Assembly: GCF_900105385.1 (NCBI RefSeq)
Contig: NZ_LT629772.1
Span: forward strand, 4,588,001-4,652,000
Direction of reading: 5' to 3'
Length of the DNA stretch: 64,000 nt
From: Microlunatus soli
GTDB taxonomy: Bacteria > Actinomycetota > Actinomycetes > Propionibacteriales > Propionibacteriaceae
In this document: positions 24,817-33,940 of the stretch, in pieces
Layout: each line of letters opens with the position of its first letter
Numbering within the stretch: position 1 is the first letter of the stretch
Notes under the pieces: model-generated
Databases searched by the model: none
Seen by the model: only the letters and a program-made list of their open reading frames with translations
What the model was told of the DNA's origin: nothing
Position numbers and translations under genes: made by a program

Positions 24817-26126
24817 GGCCGGTGGATCCATTCGGACTCCAGGGCCTCCCACTCGACCATCCCGTCGCGCACCGCCCGGAGGCGTTCCATCGTGGCGCCG
24901 TCGTAGTGGCCCAGCGACAAGCCGTCGCAGCCGGAGTCGACCGCGGCCTTCACCGAGGCACGCAGGATCTCCGGGGTGGCGTTCGGACGCACACCGAGTG
25001 CGGCCAGCAGTGGCTTGTCATAGCCCAGCGCCCTCCGGGCCCGCATCAGCTTCGCTCGCTTGATCGCCACGCCCTCGTCGGTGCCGAGCTGGTCGGAGTA
25101 GTCGGACTCGCGGACCGAGTCGACGTGTTCGAACGCGGAGCTGAAGCTCAGACCGGCCAGCTCCGGCCGCGCCATGTAGGTGTTGTAACGGAAGTCGATG
25201 TCCGGCCGGGCATCGTGCGCGGCCGTGCTGACCAACGCGAACAGGTCGTCGATGCTGTGTCGGCGGAAGGAGAGCCAGGAGGCGAATGCCTCGTACTCCA
25301 GGAGCAGTTCGGCCTCGCTGTAGTTGCTCTCCCGCAGCAGTTGCGCCTCGTGGGCTTCTTCAAGATCACGTCCGCTGTGCACGATCGCCAGATGCCGAGC
25401 CTCGCGGAGGATCGCCTCCCAGTCCAGGCCGGCGGCGGTCGCCTTGTGGCGGCAGGCATCACAGAAGCAGCCGCCGGTCGCGGTGGCCATCAGATCACTC
25501 CAGGACGCCGTGGCCGCCCCGCCGACGGTGTTGCTGCGGGAGTAGCCGGAGCCGAACATCACCAGGCAGCTCTGGATGAAGTCGATATCGTGGTTGCCGA
25601 CCAGGTCGGTCACCAGGGCCGCCAGATACTCCTGAACATCGGGATTGTTCAAGCACGGCAGGGCCCGTTGGGCCTCGATCGCCTCGAAGGTGCCGACCAC
25701 ATTGCCGAACGCATCGCGCTGCAGCACGTCGGGATACTCCCGGCGGGCGACGTCAGCGTCGATCACGGTGTGCGAGATCTCGCAGCCGGTCTTCAGCCCG
25801 CGTTCCCGTGCCGGCTGGATCAAGGTGTCCAACCAGTCGGTGCCACGGAGGAAATCCCGATCCGAGGTCAGCGGTTTGATCCGACCGCGGTAACCGGCCG
25901 GATCAGGGGTCCAGTAGGCCCGGCTGTCCTCCGGCGTGTAGTACTTGCGGACCGGATTGTGGGGATAGAAACGGGCATGGAGCGGCCGCTTCTCCTTGTG
26001 CATCAGGCCGACCAGATACGCCGAGTTCACCCCGGCCAGGGCCTGCAGATTGTCCAGACATCGTTCGACGGTCTCGTCGGCCAGATCCCAGGCATACAGG
26101 CTGGCGGCAACCTCGGTCAGTGGCAT
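24813..26126 (-). CDS. TIM-barrel hypothetical glycosyl hydrolase-like protein (437 aa)
   Basis: First gene of the six-gene operon. The ATG at 26126 has AAGGGATC upstream; an in-frame ATG at 26159 is the alternative. The barrel-like order is TEVAASLYAWDLADETVERC, GVNSAYLVGLMHKEKRPLHA, HNPVRKYYTPEDSRAYWTPD, GLKTGCEISHTVIDADV, CLNNPDVQEYLAALVTDLVG and IDFIQSCLVM. These are followed by CFCDACRHKATAAGLDW and, near the end, VDSGCDGLSLGHYDG. It is a homologue of the protein at 22161-23666. No signal peptide is seen. I recognise the fold class but no characterised activity. Confidence 0.65.
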   Translation of the reverse strand: MPLTEVAASLYAWDLADETVERCLDNLQALAGVNSAYLVGLMHKEKRPLHARFYPHNPVRKYYTPEDSRAYWTPDPAGYRGRIKPLTSDRDFLRGTDWLDTLIQPARERGLKTGCEISHTVIDADVARREYPDVLQRDAFGNVVGTFEAIEAQRALPCLNNPDVQEYLAALVTDLVGNHDIDFIQSCLVMFGSGYSRSNTVGGAATASWSDLMATATGGCFCDACRHKATAAGLDWEAILREARHLAIVHSGRDLEEAHEAQLLRESNYSEAELLLEYEAFASWLSFRRHSIDDLFALVSTAAHDARPDIDFRYNTYMARPELAGLSFSSAFEHVDSVRESDYSDQLGTDEGVAIKRAKLMRARRALGYDKPLLAALGVRPNATPEILRASVKAAVDSGCDGLSLGHYDGATMERLRAVRDGMVEWEALESEWIHRP

Positions 26127-26168
26127 CGACGACAGATCCCTTCGGGAGCGACTGTGCACCTGCTGGGA

Positions 26169-26197
26169 GTATGACTACGCGTAGTGTTGCATGTCAA
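26169..26197 (-). promoter_or_regulatory. Promoter of the six-gene ABC/GHL operon with internal palindrome
   Basis: On the minus strand TTGACA (26197-26192) is followed after 17 bases by TCATAC (26174-26169). The perfect palindrome ACTACGCGTAGT (26174-26185) lies between the two hexamers, an operator-like place. Transcription would start near 26162, 36 bases before the ATG at 26126. Confidence 0.55.
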
Positions 26198-26203
26198 GAC
26201 ACT

Positions 26204-26214
26204 TAGTCTGACAA
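26204..26214. promoter_or_regulatory. FadR/FCD-type GntR site TTGTCAGACTA
   Basis: On the minus strand the 11-mer TTGTCAGACTA fits the FadR-family consensus TNGTNNNACNA exactly. It lies just upstream of the operon's -35 box, in the gap between two divergent operons. The GntR/FCD regulator at 30145-30849 is the likely ligand. Confidence 0.5.
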
Positions 26215-26280
26215 GATTGCATTGTTCAACTTGTGCGGTGAAAGATGGTCGGCACTGCACACGATCACGAAGGGGCAGCG

Positions 26281-27174
26281 ATGTCTGAGACTGGACTCTC
26301 GATCGGATTCATCGGACTGGGGATCATGGGGCTGCCGATGGCGGCCAACCTGGTCCAAGGCGGACACCGGGTCCGCGGCTTCGCACGATCCGAACAGACG
26401 CGGGCGAAGGCGGCCGAGCAGGGGATCGAGGCGGTCGGGTCGACAGCGGAGGCCGTCGACGGGGCGGACGTCGTGATCACGGTGCTCCCCGACTCCCCGG
26501 ACGTCGTCGAGGTCGGGCTGGGTGAGGGCGGCGTGCTGGGCCACACCGCCGCCGGCGTGCTCTGGATCGACATGAGCACCATCGACCCGGACACCGCCCG
26601 TGACCTGCACGCCCGATCGACCGCGCAGGGCGTCCGGTTCCTCGACGCGCCGGTCAGCGGTGGTGAGGCCGGGGCGATCGAGGGCCAGTTGTCGATCATG
26701 GTCGGCGGCGAGGCCGAGGTACTGGAATCGGCTCGCGGGCTGCTCGACCTGCTCGGGACGACGATCGTGCACGTCGGTCCTGCCGGCAGCGGCCAGGTGG
26801 TCAAGGCGGCCAACCAGATCGTCGTCGCCGGCAACATCCAAATACTGGCCGAGGCCCTGGTCTTCCTGCGTGGGCAGGACGCCGACCTGGAGCGAGCCCT
26901 GGAGGTGATCGGCGGCGGCCTGGCCGGCAGCACCGTGCTGCAACGTAAACGGGAGAGTCTGTTGGCGGGCGACTTCCGGCCGGGTTTCCGGGCTCGCCTG
27001 CATCACAAGGATCTCGGGATCGTGCAACGTTCGGCTCGGGCCGCCGGGGTCGGCCTGCCGGCCACCGCACTGGTCACTCAGTTGATGCAGACCCTGGTCG
27101 CCCGCGGTGACGGTGACCTTGATCATTCCGCGCTGTACGCCCAATGTGCGGAGCTGAACGCGGTGAAACCATGA
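26281..27174 (+). CDS. 2-hydroxy-3-oxopropionate (tartronate semialdehyde) reductase-like beta-hydroxyacid dehydrogenase
   Basis: 297 residues. The N-terminal Rossmann motif IGFIGLGIMGLPMAANLVQG is followed by the beta-hydroxyacid dehydrogenase signatures FLDAPVSGGEAGAIEGQLSI and GPAGSGQVVKAANQIVVAGN, whose Lys is catalytic. KDLGIVQRSARAAGVGLPAT completes the pattern of GarR/GlxR enzymes, which reduce tartronate semialdehyde to D-glycerate with NAD(P)H. The start at 26281 has AAGGGG upstream. It is the first gene of a three-gene operon divergent from the ABC/GHL operon, and its stop overlaps the next start (ATGA). Related enzymes act on 3-hydroxyisobutyrate, so substrate identity is probable only. 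Confidence 0.85.
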   Translation: MSETGLSIGFIGLGIMGLPMAANLVQGGHRVRGFARSEQTRAKAAEQGIEAVGSTAEAVDGADVVITVLPDSPDVVEVGLGEGGVLGHTAAGVLWIDMSTIDPDTARDLHARSTAQGVRFLDAPVSGGEAGAIEGQLSIMVGGEAEVLESARGLLDLLGTTIVHVGPAGSGQVVKAANQIVVAGNIQILAEALVFLRGQDADLERALEVIGGGLAGSTVLQRKRESLLAGDFRPGFRARLHHKDLGIVQRSARAAGVGLPATALVTQLMQTLVARGDGDLDHSALYAQCAELNAVKP

Positions 27175-29168
27175 CCCAACGCTGGTGGCAGCGGCCGTTC
27201 GCGATGTTCCAGACCAACCTGCGGGAGATCGACGCCGGGATGGACGTCGAGGCAGCACTGGACGCGATCACTGCGTACGGCGCCGACGTCTGGTTGATCA
27301 ATGCCGGCGGCATCCTGTCTTTCTACCCGAGCGATCTTCCGTTCCAGACAAGGAATCCGGCACTCAGCGAGCGGGCCAGCGGTGACTTGCTCGGCGACGC
27401 TGTCGAGGCCGCACACCGGCGCGGGGTCCGGCTGATGGCCCGGATGGACTTCTCCAAGATCAGCAAGGCAATCGCCGATGATCATCCTGAATGGTGCTTC
27501 ATCGGCCCGGACGGCGAGCGACAGGTCTACAACGATCTGGTCAGCACCTGCCCCAGCGCCGACTACTACCAGCAACGTTCCTTCGAGATCATCGATGAGG
27601 TGCTGGATCGCTACCCGGTCGACGGCTTCTTCTTCAACTGGTTCGGTTTCAACGAGGTCGACTACAGCGGCGTCTATCGCGGCCCCTGCGCCAACGACAC
27701 CTCCCGCAAGTCCTTCGCCGAATTCAGCGGCGGTGCCGAACTGCCCACCGGACCGGACTCACCGACCTACGACCAATGGCGATCCTGGTCGCGCGGCGTG
27801 CTGAAGGATCTGTCGGAGCGGATCCATGATCACGTCAAGCAACGCAACCCCGACGCCGGGTTGATCCTGCGGGACGCCGCCGACATCGTCTTCCACGAGG
27901 CCAACAACAAGGTGGGCCGCGAGTTGTGGCACCCGGCCACCGGGGCGATGGTGAGCGGAGTGCGGTCGGAATCTCCCGAGCTGCCGGTGCTGGTGAACGC
28001 CGTGTCCTTCATCGACATGCCCTATCGGATGGCGGCCGAGCGCACCGAGCACTTCGCCCAGTACTTCGCCCAGACGCTGGCTCGCGGCGGCAATCCGTCC
28101 GCCTACATCATGGGTCCGCCGGGGGAGATCGACTACCCGCTGCTGGGTCAGGCCTCGGAGATCGTCCGGCTGCGCAAGGCCAACTCCGACAGTTACGCCG
28201 ACCTCCGTCCCGCCGGCAGTATCGGCCTGGTTCGTCCCGATCCGTTGGCCCAGACGTTGACTCGGCACGCCGAGAGTGAGGCCGAGTTCCGCGGACTCTA
28301 TGCCGCGCTGCAGGAGGGTCACTGTCCGTTCGACGTGATCCCTGCCGAGGGGTTGGCCCAGGCGCCGGACCTGGATCGGCTGGCGGTGTTGATCATCCCC
28401 GATTGCCCCCTGGCCTCCGATGCTGCGAGCGCCGTCGAGCGATTCCGGTCCGCCGGCGGCAGGTTGTTGATCACCGGTCGCGGAACGATCGATGCCGACG
28501 GCCGGCCGCAGCTGTCCGGGATGCCGATCCGCCGAGTGCTGCAGACCCGGGACGACCCGGAGGAATTGAAGGCGACCTACGTCAGCGCGGATGCCGACGC
28601 ACCGGACTTCGCGCCGCCGATGCTGCCGGTCTACGGCAGCTACCACGAGGTGGAGTCGGCGGCCGACGCCCGATCGATGCTGGCGCATCTCGGCGCAGCG
28701 CGCTTCGGACCTCCGGAGAAGGCCTACGGCAATCAGCCGGACGGACGGCCGGGCTATCTGGTCAGCGGCGACGGAGCGGTCGCACTAGTGCCGTGGACGA
28801 TCGGCCGCTGCTACTACGACCTCGGCCTGGACGGTTTCCGCCGGTTGGCGGCCGGCCTGGTCCGCAGTCTCGCCGGTGCCGGGGTGCTGCTGACCGCCGA
28901 GCTCGATGAATGTGTGGAGATCACGATGCAGCGGGCGCCCGGCCGGCTGGTGCTGCATCTGATCAACTTCTCCGGTCGGCGACGGAAGAGCTTCGCGCCA
29001 CCGATCCCGGTATCCGGTCGGGTCCGGCTGCCACTGTCGGCGGCACCGCGCGGTGTTCGGGCCTTGGTCGCAGGCCGCAGCTGCCCATCCTCCTACGTCG
29101 ACGGTGAGTTGATCATCGAGCTGCCGGACATCGAACTGTTCGAGGCGATCGTGATCGAGGAGAAATGA
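27171..29168 (+). CDS. GHL6-type alpha-amylase-like protein with beta-galactosidase trimerisation-like domain (665 aa)
   Basis: The N-terminal barrel (about residues 1-340) starts FAMFQTNLREIDAGMDVEAA and has YGADVWLINAGGILSFYPSD. It continues with GVRLMARMDFSKISKAIADD, HPEWCFIGPDGERQVYND, then YPVDGFFFNWFGFNEVDYSG. This matches 'hypothetical glycosyl hydrolase 6' proteins. Residues of about 390-560 resemble the GH42 trimerisation domain (LAVLIIPDCPLASDAASAVE, GGRLLITGRG). The end forms a beta domain (RLVLHLINFSGRRRKS). It lacks a signal peptide. It is homologous to the protein at 31795-33933. Both ends overlap neighbours by 4 bp. It is probably a cytoplasmic glycosidase; the sugar is unknown. 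Confidence 0.7.
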   Translation: MTQRWWQRPFAMFQTNLREIDAGMDVEAALDAITAYGADVWLINAGGILSFYPSDLPFQTRNPALSERASGDLLGDAVEAAHRRGVRLMARMDFSKISKAIADDHPEWCFIGPDGERQVYNDLVSTCPSADYYQQRSFEIIDEVLDRYPVDGFFFNWFGFNEVDYSGVYRGPCANDTSRKSFAEFSGGAELPTGPDSPTYDQWRSWSRGVLKDLSERIHDHVKQRNPDAGLILRDAADIVFHEANNKVGRELWHPATGAMVSGVRSESPELPVLVNAVSFIDMPYRMAAERTEHFAQYFAQTLARGGNPSAYIMGPPGEIDYPLLGQASEIVRLRKANSDSYADLRPAGSIGLVRPDPLAQTLTRHAESEAEFRGLYAALQEGHCPFDVIPAEGLAQAPDLDRLAVLIIPDCPLASDAASAVERFRSAGGRLLITGRGTIDADGRPQLSGMPIRRVLQTRDDPEELKATYVSADADAPDFAPPMLPVYGSYHEVESAADARSMLAHLGAARFGPPEKAYGNQPDGRPGYLVSGDGAVALVPWTIGRCYYDLGLDGFRRLAAGLVRSLAGAGVLLTAELDECVEITMQRAPGRLVLHLINFSGRRRKSFAPPIPVSGRVRLPLSAAPRGVRALVAGRSCPSSYVDGELIIELPDIELFEAIVIEEK

Positions 29169-30160
29169 TGGCACCCACCATCGAGACAGTGCTGTGCACC
29201 CTCGGCTATGACGAGGCTGACCTCGATCAGCTCCGGGCTGCGTTCGCGCCGGCGGAGTTCGTCCACTGCCGTCCTGACGACGACGCGAGGATCACCGCCA
29301 CTCTGGAACGGGCCGAGGTGGCCCTGCTGGCCGGCGATCTGGACGACCGTCACCTGGCGGCACCGCGGATCGGCTGGATCCACTGCGACCACGCCGGGTT
29401 GAACAAGTCGGCGCGGCCCGCAATCTTCGAGCGGGGCATCGCGCTGACCGGCTCGGCCGGCCGATCCGGGCCGGCCTTGGCGCAGCACGCCTTCCACTTC
29501 GCGCTCGCGCTGAGCTACGACACGTCGGCCGCGCTGCGGCAGCAAGCCGGGCACCGGTGGGCGCCACCGGAGTCGATCCGAGAACGTGGCTGCCTGTGGG
29601 GCAAGACCCTGGGCATCATCGGCTTCGGCCACACCGGTCGACAGATGGCGGCTCTCGGCCGAGCCTTCGGGATGCGGGTGATCGTTTACCGGCGCAGCGA
29701 CAGTGAGGCGCCGGAGGACGTCGACCGGATGCTCAGCGCCGATCGCGGCGACCCGCTGGATCCGCTGCTCGAAGAGTCCGACGTGATCATGCTCGCGGTC
29801 GGGCTCAGTGATGAGACCCACCAACTGATCGGCAAACGCGAGCTCGGCCTGCTGAAGGCCGACGCCTTGTTGATCAACCTGGCCCGTGGTGGCGTTGTCG
29901 ATCAGCAGGCGCTGATCGAGGCCCTGCGCGACGGCCGGATCGGCGGTGCAGGGCTGGACGTCACCGACCCGGAACCGCTGCCCGAGCACTCCGAACTCTG
30001 GGACCTGCCGAATGTGATGATCACGCCGCATCACACGCTGCCGATGCCGGACAAGACCCAACGGTCGATCGACGTGATGATCGCCAACCGGGAGCACTAC
30101 CTTCGTGGCGAGCCGATGATCAACGCCGCAACCCCACGGGATCGCTACACCGTCGGCTGA
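29165..30160 (+). CDS. D-isomer-specific 2-hydroxyacid dehydrogenase family protein
   Basis: 331 residues. The NAD-binding domain has KTLGIIGFGHTGRQMAALG, the middle signature SDVIMLAVGLSDETHQLIGK, and LLINLARGGVVDQQALIEAL with the conserved Arg. The Glu (DPEPLPEHSEL) and His (VMITPHHTLP) of the catalytic set follow. The family interconverts 2-keto and D-2-hydroxy acids, such as hydroxypyruvate/glycerate or glyoxylate/glycolate. Its start overlaps the GHL6-type gene's stop. Its 3' end overlaps the convergent gntR gene by 16 bp. With a tartronate-semialdehyde-type reductase in the same operon and a hydroxypyruvate-isomerase-like gene nearby, a role in C3 hydroxyacid handling is plausible. Confidence 0.87.
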   Translation: MMAPTIETVLCTLGYDEADLDQLRAAFAPAEFVHCRPDDDARITATLERAEVALLAGDLDDRHLAAPRIGWIHCDHAGLNKSARPAIFERGIALTGSAGRSGPALAQHAFHFALALSYDTSAALRQQAGHRWAPPESIRERGCLWGKTLGIIGFGHTGRQMAALGRAFGMRVIVYRRSDSEAPEDVDRMLSADRGDPLDPLLEESDVIMLAVGLSDETHQLIGKRELGLLKADALLINLARGGVVDQQALIEALRDGRIGGAGLDVTDPEPLPEHSELWDLPNVMITPHHTLPMPDKTQRSIDVMIANREHYLRGEPMINAATPRDRYTVG

Positions 30161-30849
30161 TTCTCGGGCTCGGCGAGTTGCTGTTCCCGCCGAGCAGCCA
30201 CCCGGTCAGCTGCGTGCTGCAGATGCTCGCGCACGCAGCGTTCCGCCAGCTCCTGGTTGCCATCGGCAATGGCGGTCAGAATGGCGTCGTGCTCATGCGC
30301 CACCGACGCGGGCTTGGCGGTCTTGTGCGCCTGATACAGACCCATCGACAACTGGATCTCGCCGGAGATGGTCTCGAACAACCGGCTCAGTCGGGTACTG
30401 CCGACGCCGCCGACCAGCGCGGTGTGGAAGGCGATGTCGGCCTCGACCTGATCACGGTAGGCGTCCTGCTCCACGGCCGCGATCATCGCTTGTTGGGCCT
30501 CGGTGGCCGCGTCCGGGACGGTCGTCGTCGCTGCCAGTCGGCCGGCTGCTGCCGACTCGACCAGTCCACGGCAGAAGAACAGGTCGGTGATGTCGTCGAT
30601 GTCCAGCTCGGGGACCACCGCGGTCTTGTGTGCGGTCCGGCGCAGCAGTCCCAGTGCGGTGAGCTTTTCCAGGCAGGCCTTGGCCGTCGGCCGGGCGACG
30701 TCGTACTCGCCGGCGATCCGCTGTTCGGTCAGCCGTTCGCCCGGGGCGATGTCGCCGTTCACGATCCTGGCGCGCAACGACTCATACAGTGCCTCGGTCA
30801 GTGAGGACGGTCCCAGCTGAAATCGACCCGCCGATGTCCCCGCAGTCAT
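30145..30849 (-). CDS. GntR-family regulator with FCD ligand domain
   Basis: 234 residues from the ATG at 30849, which has GGAG and GAGG upstream; the GTG at 30858 has no spaced site. The winged helix (about 15-80) reads LTEALYESLRARIVNGDIAP, GERLTEQRIAGEYDVARPTA, then LEKLTALGLLRR. The FCD domain has the metal-ligand pattern Asp138-x3-His142 (EADIAFH), His187 (AHEHDAI) and His209/212 (EHLQHAAD). FCD regulators usually sense small carboxylates. It follows the hydroxypyruvate-isomerase-like gene by 57 bp and probably shares its transcript. TNGTNNNACNA-type sites before the three main units of this region make it the likely controller of the whole 19-39 kb locus. Confidence 0.9.
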   Translation of the reverse strand: MTAGTSAGRFQLGPSSLTEALYESLRARIVNGDIAPGERLTEQRIAGEYDVARPTAKACLEKLTALGLLRRTAHKTAVVPELDIDDITDLFFCRGLVESAAAGRLAATTTVPDAATEAQQAMIAAVEQDAYRDQVEADIAFHTALVGGVGSTRLSRLFETISGEIQLSMGLYQAHKTAKPASVAHEHDAILTAIADGNQELAERCVREHLQHAADRVAARREQQLAEPENQPTV

Positions 30850-30906
30850 CGTCCTCACTCCCTGTCCATCATCCGCCCGATCGCGCTCCTGCTGTGCGCA
30901 ATGTAC

Positions 30907-31728
30907 TCACCGGGTCGGTGCAGTGTCCTGCAGCCAGCCGAACGATTCGGCCGTCGGCCCGGTCGGCTTGTACTCGCAGCCGAGCAGGCCGCGGTAGCCC
31001 GCCCGATCCAGGCCGGCGATCACCGCCGGCCAATCCAGGTCACCGGAACCCGGTTCGCCGCGGCCCGGGGCGTCGGCGAGTTGGACGTGGCCGATCCGCT
31101 CCGCCGCCCGGACGGCAGCGTCGGCCGGGTCGATGCCGTTGGTCGCCAGATGGAAGGTGTCCAGTAGCAGCGCCGCATTGGGTACCCCGGCCAGCGGCCC
31201 GTCCAACAGGGCCAGCACGTCGGCATCGGTGAGCAGCGGATAGGCGCCGTTCAGGCCTTCGGCCAACGGTTCGATCAACACCGTGCCGCCGATCGGTGCG
31301 ACCGCGGCAGCACACCACTCGATCGCCTCCGCCGCTGCCCGGTGCTGCCGGTCCGCCGGCGAGTCGGTGGCCAGTTGGCCGTAGAGCAGGTTGAAATGCC
31401 GGCAGCCGGTTGTCTCGGCGATCCGCAGCAGCGGTGCGATGCTGGCTCGGAGCTCGCCGTGTCGTTCCGGTCGACAGGCGACCCCTCGTTCGCCGGCGGG
31501 CATGTCGCCGGCGTAGAAGTTCAGGCCGGTGAGACGGACGTCGGCCGCTTCGATCGCTGCGAGCAGTTCGTCGATCTGCTCCACGCCCGGTTCGGCCGTC
31601 GTAAACGGCCACCAGCTCTCCACCGCACCGAATCCGGCGGCGTGAGCCGCAGAAAACCGTTCCAGATAAGGGATTTCGGCGAACAGCAACGACACGTTCG
31701 CGCTCAACTCGTAGCCGCCGTACTCCAT
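30907..31728 (-). CDS. Hydroxypyruvate isomerase-like sugar isomerase (TIM barrel)
   Basis: 273 residues with GGAGG upstream of the ATG. The start LSANVSLLFAEIPYLERFSA, then GFGAVESWWPF, LNFYAGDMPAGERGVA, and CRHFNLLYGQLATDSPADRQ follow the hydroxypyruvate isomerase pattern. The metal-site Glu is in VLIEPLAEGLNG, and ALLLDTFHLATNG, IGHVQLADAPGRGEPGSGDL and LGCEYKP give the remaining xylose-isomerase-like ligands. The enzyme would interconvert hydroxypyruvate and tartronate semialdehyde; close relatives isomerise 2-oxotetronates. It pairs logically with the GarR/GlxR-like reductase at 26281. It is divergent from the GHL6-type gene at 31795, with two candidate GntR sites between. Confidence 0.87.
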   Translation of the reverse strand: MEYGGYELSANVSLLFAEIPYLERFSAAHAAGFGAVESWWPFTTAEPGVEQIDELLAAIEAADVRLTGLNFYAGDMPAGERGVACRPERHGELRASIAPLLRIAETTGCRHFNLLYGQLATDSPADRQHRAAAEAIEWCAAAVAPIGGTVLIEPLAEGLNGAYPLLTDADVLALLDGPLAGVPNAALLLDTFHLATNGIDPADAAVRAAERIGHVQLADAPGRGEPGSGDLDWPAVIAGLDRAGYRGLLGCEYKPTGPTAESFGWLQDTAPTR

Positions 31729-31751
31729 CGTGAGCCTCCATACAGGGAGAT

Positions 31752-31787
31752 TAGTATGAAAAGTGTTCTTGACTAATTGCTATACAA
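31752..31787. promoter_or_regulatory. Two near-consensus FadR-type sites between hyi-like and GHL6-type genes
   Basis: TTTTCATACTA (minus strand, 31752-31762) and TTGCTATACAA (plus strand, 31777-31787) each differ from TNGTNNNACNA at one position. The second overlaps TACAAT (31783-31788), a -10-like box six bases before the ATG at 31795. No ribosome site is present, so that gene may be leaderless. Confidence 0.45.
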
Positions 31788-31794
31788 TCACACC

Positions 31795-33933
31795 ATGACG
31801 TCGGAGTCGATGACCCTCACCGCGACCGAACAACAACCGCACAGCAGCGACCGGGACTGGTTCCTCGGGGCCTCCCGCTGGACCCAGTTGACCTTCGTGG
31901 AGAACGATCCGCAGACCTTCGATCAGGACTTCTGGATCGACGTGATGCAGCGATCGGGATCCAATGCGCTCTGCCTGAGTGCCGGCGGCTACATCGCCTT
32001 CTACCCGACCCGGATCCCGCTGCACTACCGCAGTGCGGAGCTGGCCGATGGTGACCCGTTCGGGGCGATGGTCGAGGCCGCCCGCAAGCTGGACATGCGG
32101 GTGATGGCCCGGGTCGATCCGCATGCCATCCACGATGACGCGGCCACGGCGCGGCCGGACTGGCTCGCGCTCGGCCAGGATGGCGAACCGTTACCGCACT
32201 GGTCCTTCCCCGACATCTGGTTGACCTGCCCGTTCGGCTCCTATCACCGGGACTTCATCACCGAGGTCGCCCGGGAGATCGTCGGTGACTATCAGGTGGA
32301 TGCGATCTTCGCCAACCGCTGGGAGGGGCACGGCGGAGTCTCCTACAGCGAGGCCGCTCGGCGTGGCTTCTTCGACGCTACCGGGCTGCAGTTGCCCCGC
32401 CAGGACGACCCCTCCGACCCGTCGTGGCCGGCCTACGGTGCCTGGCGAAGCCGTCGGTTGAGCGAGTTGGTGGTGCTCTGGGACGACGCCGTTCGGGCGG
32501 TCCGGCCGGCGGCCCGGTTCATACCGAATCGGGGGAGTCTGCTCACTCGCGATCTTGATCGGCAGATCGTCGACGGTCGCTATCCGATGTTCTTCATCGA
32601 CAAGCAAGGTCGCTCCGGTCGGGAGCCGATCTGGACGGCCGGGCGGATCGGAAAACGCAGCCGGGGAATGTTCCCCGAGCGTCCGGTCAGCCTGATCACC
32701 TCGGTCGGGCCGGAGAGTCACGAGTATCGCTGGAAGGACTCGGTCGCAGCCCCGGCCGAGCTGCGGAGCTGGATCGCCGACGGTTTCGCCCAGGGCGCCT
32801 CTCCGTGGTTCACCAAGTTCAACGCCCGGATCCGTGACGACCGGTGGGTGCAGCCGATCGTCGACGCGTTCGGTCTGCACAAGATCATCGACGATGCCGT
32901 CGGGGGACTGCCGTTCACCGAGCGGGTGGCGATCTTCGACAACCTGCGGATCGATCCGGCCCGCCCGTTCGGGCCGAAGGTCGGCGACGATCCGAACGAG
33001 GACGGCTTCTACCAGGCACTGGTCGAAGCTCGGGTCCCGTTCGGCTACCTCGCGGATCAGGAGTTGACCGCCGCGCGGTTGGCCGAGGTCGATGTCCTGG
33101 TGCTGCCCGACGCTCGGGCGATGAGCGAGGAACACTGCCGGGTCATCGAGGCCTACGTCGCCGCCGGTGGCAGCGTGGTGGCTGCCCATCGCTCCAGCCT
33201 GCTCGACGAGGAAGGGCGGCAGCGGGCGGACTACGGTCTGGGTCGGCTGCTCGGCGTCAGCCATCGCGGCGGTCCGCGTGGGCCGGTCAAGAACAATTAC
33301 ATCGCGATCACCGACCGACATCCGGTCGCCGCGGGTTTCGACGGGGCCGAGCGGATTGTCGGCGGCACCCACTTGTTCGCGGTCGACGCCGCTCCGGACG
33401 CGAGCGTGCCGTTCCGCTTCGTCCCCGACTTCCCTGATCTGCCGATGGAGGAGGTCTATCCACGGCAGGAGGGGCAGGTCGGTGATCCGGCGGTCGTCTG
33501 CCGCGAACAACCCGGCGGGGGTCGAACGGCGTACGTGGCCTTCAATGTCGGCGAAGTCTTCTGGGATGCGCTGCAATCCGATCACGGACAGCTGATCGCC
33601 AATCTCGTCGGATGGGCCCGCGGCTCCGCTCCGGCAGTTCGGGTGACCGGGGCCGGCCTGGTCGATCTCTCGGTCCGGGCCGACGAAGCGACCACCGCGG
33701 TGACGCTGGTCAATCTGAACAACCCGATGGCGATGCGCGGCCAACAACGGTCGGTGCTGCCGCTGCCTCCCCAGGAACTCCTTCTGGTCGCGCCGCCGGG
33801 CTGCTCCGGCGCCGACGCGCGGCTGGTTGTCGCCGGGCAGCACGTCCCTGCCGAACGACTGCCGGACGGTCGGTTCCGGGTGTCGATCCCGTCCGTCGGC
33901 GTGATCGAGACGGTGATCGTCCACTGGGGCTGA
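31795..33933 (+). CDS. GHL6-type alpha-amylase-like protein with beta-galactosidase trimerisation-like domain (712 aa)
   Basis: Homologue of the protein at 27171-29168 with the same domain order. The N-terminal barrel has WTQLTFVENDPQTFDQDFWI, SNALCLSAGGYIAFYPTRIP, LDMRVMARVDPHAIHDDAAT, then YQVDAIFANRWEGHGGVSYS. Residues of about 400-600 resemble the GH42 trimerisation domain (VDVLVLPDARAMSEEHCRVI, GGSVVAAHRSSLLDEEGR). A short beta domain ends the protein. There is no signal peptide. It is followed 112 bp later by a binding-protein gene, so enzyme and importer are probably linked. It has no ribosome site. Glycosidase activity is inferred from fold alone. Confidence 0.7.
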   Translation: MTSESMTLTATEQQPHSSDRDWFLGASRWTQLTFVENDPQTFDQDFWIDVMQRSGSNALCLSAGGYIAFYPTRIPLHYRSAELADGDPFGAMVEAARKLDMRVMARVDPHAIHDDAATARPDWLALGQDGEPLPHWSFPDIWLTCPFGSYHRDFITEVAREIVGDYQVDAIFANRWEGHGGVSYSEAARRGFFDATGLQLPRQDDPSDPSWPAYGAWRSRRLSELVVLWDDAVRAVRPAARFIPNRGSLLTRDLDRQIVDGRYPMFFIDKQGRSGREPIWTAGRIGKRSRGMFPERPVSLITSVGPESHEYRWKDSVAAPAELRSWIADGFAQGASPWFTKFNARIRDDRWVQPIVDAFGLHKIIDDAVGGLPFTERVAIFDNLRIDPARPFGPKVGDDPNEDGFYQALVEARVPFGYLADQELTAARLAEVDVLVLPDARAMSEEHCRVIEAYVAAGGSVVAAHRSSLLDEEGRQRADYGLGRLLGVSHRGGPRGPVKNNYIAITDRHPVAAGFDGAERIVGGTHLFAVDAAPDASVPFRFVPDFPDLPMEEVYPRQEGQVGDPAVVCREQPGGGRTAYVAFNVGEVFWDALQSDHGQLIANLVGWARGSAPAVRVTGAGLVDLSVRADEATTAVTLVNLNNPMAMRGQQRSVLPLPPQELLLVAPPGCSGADARLVVAGQHVPAERLPDGRFRVSIPSVGVIETVIVHWG

Positions 33934-33940
33934 TGCTAGA

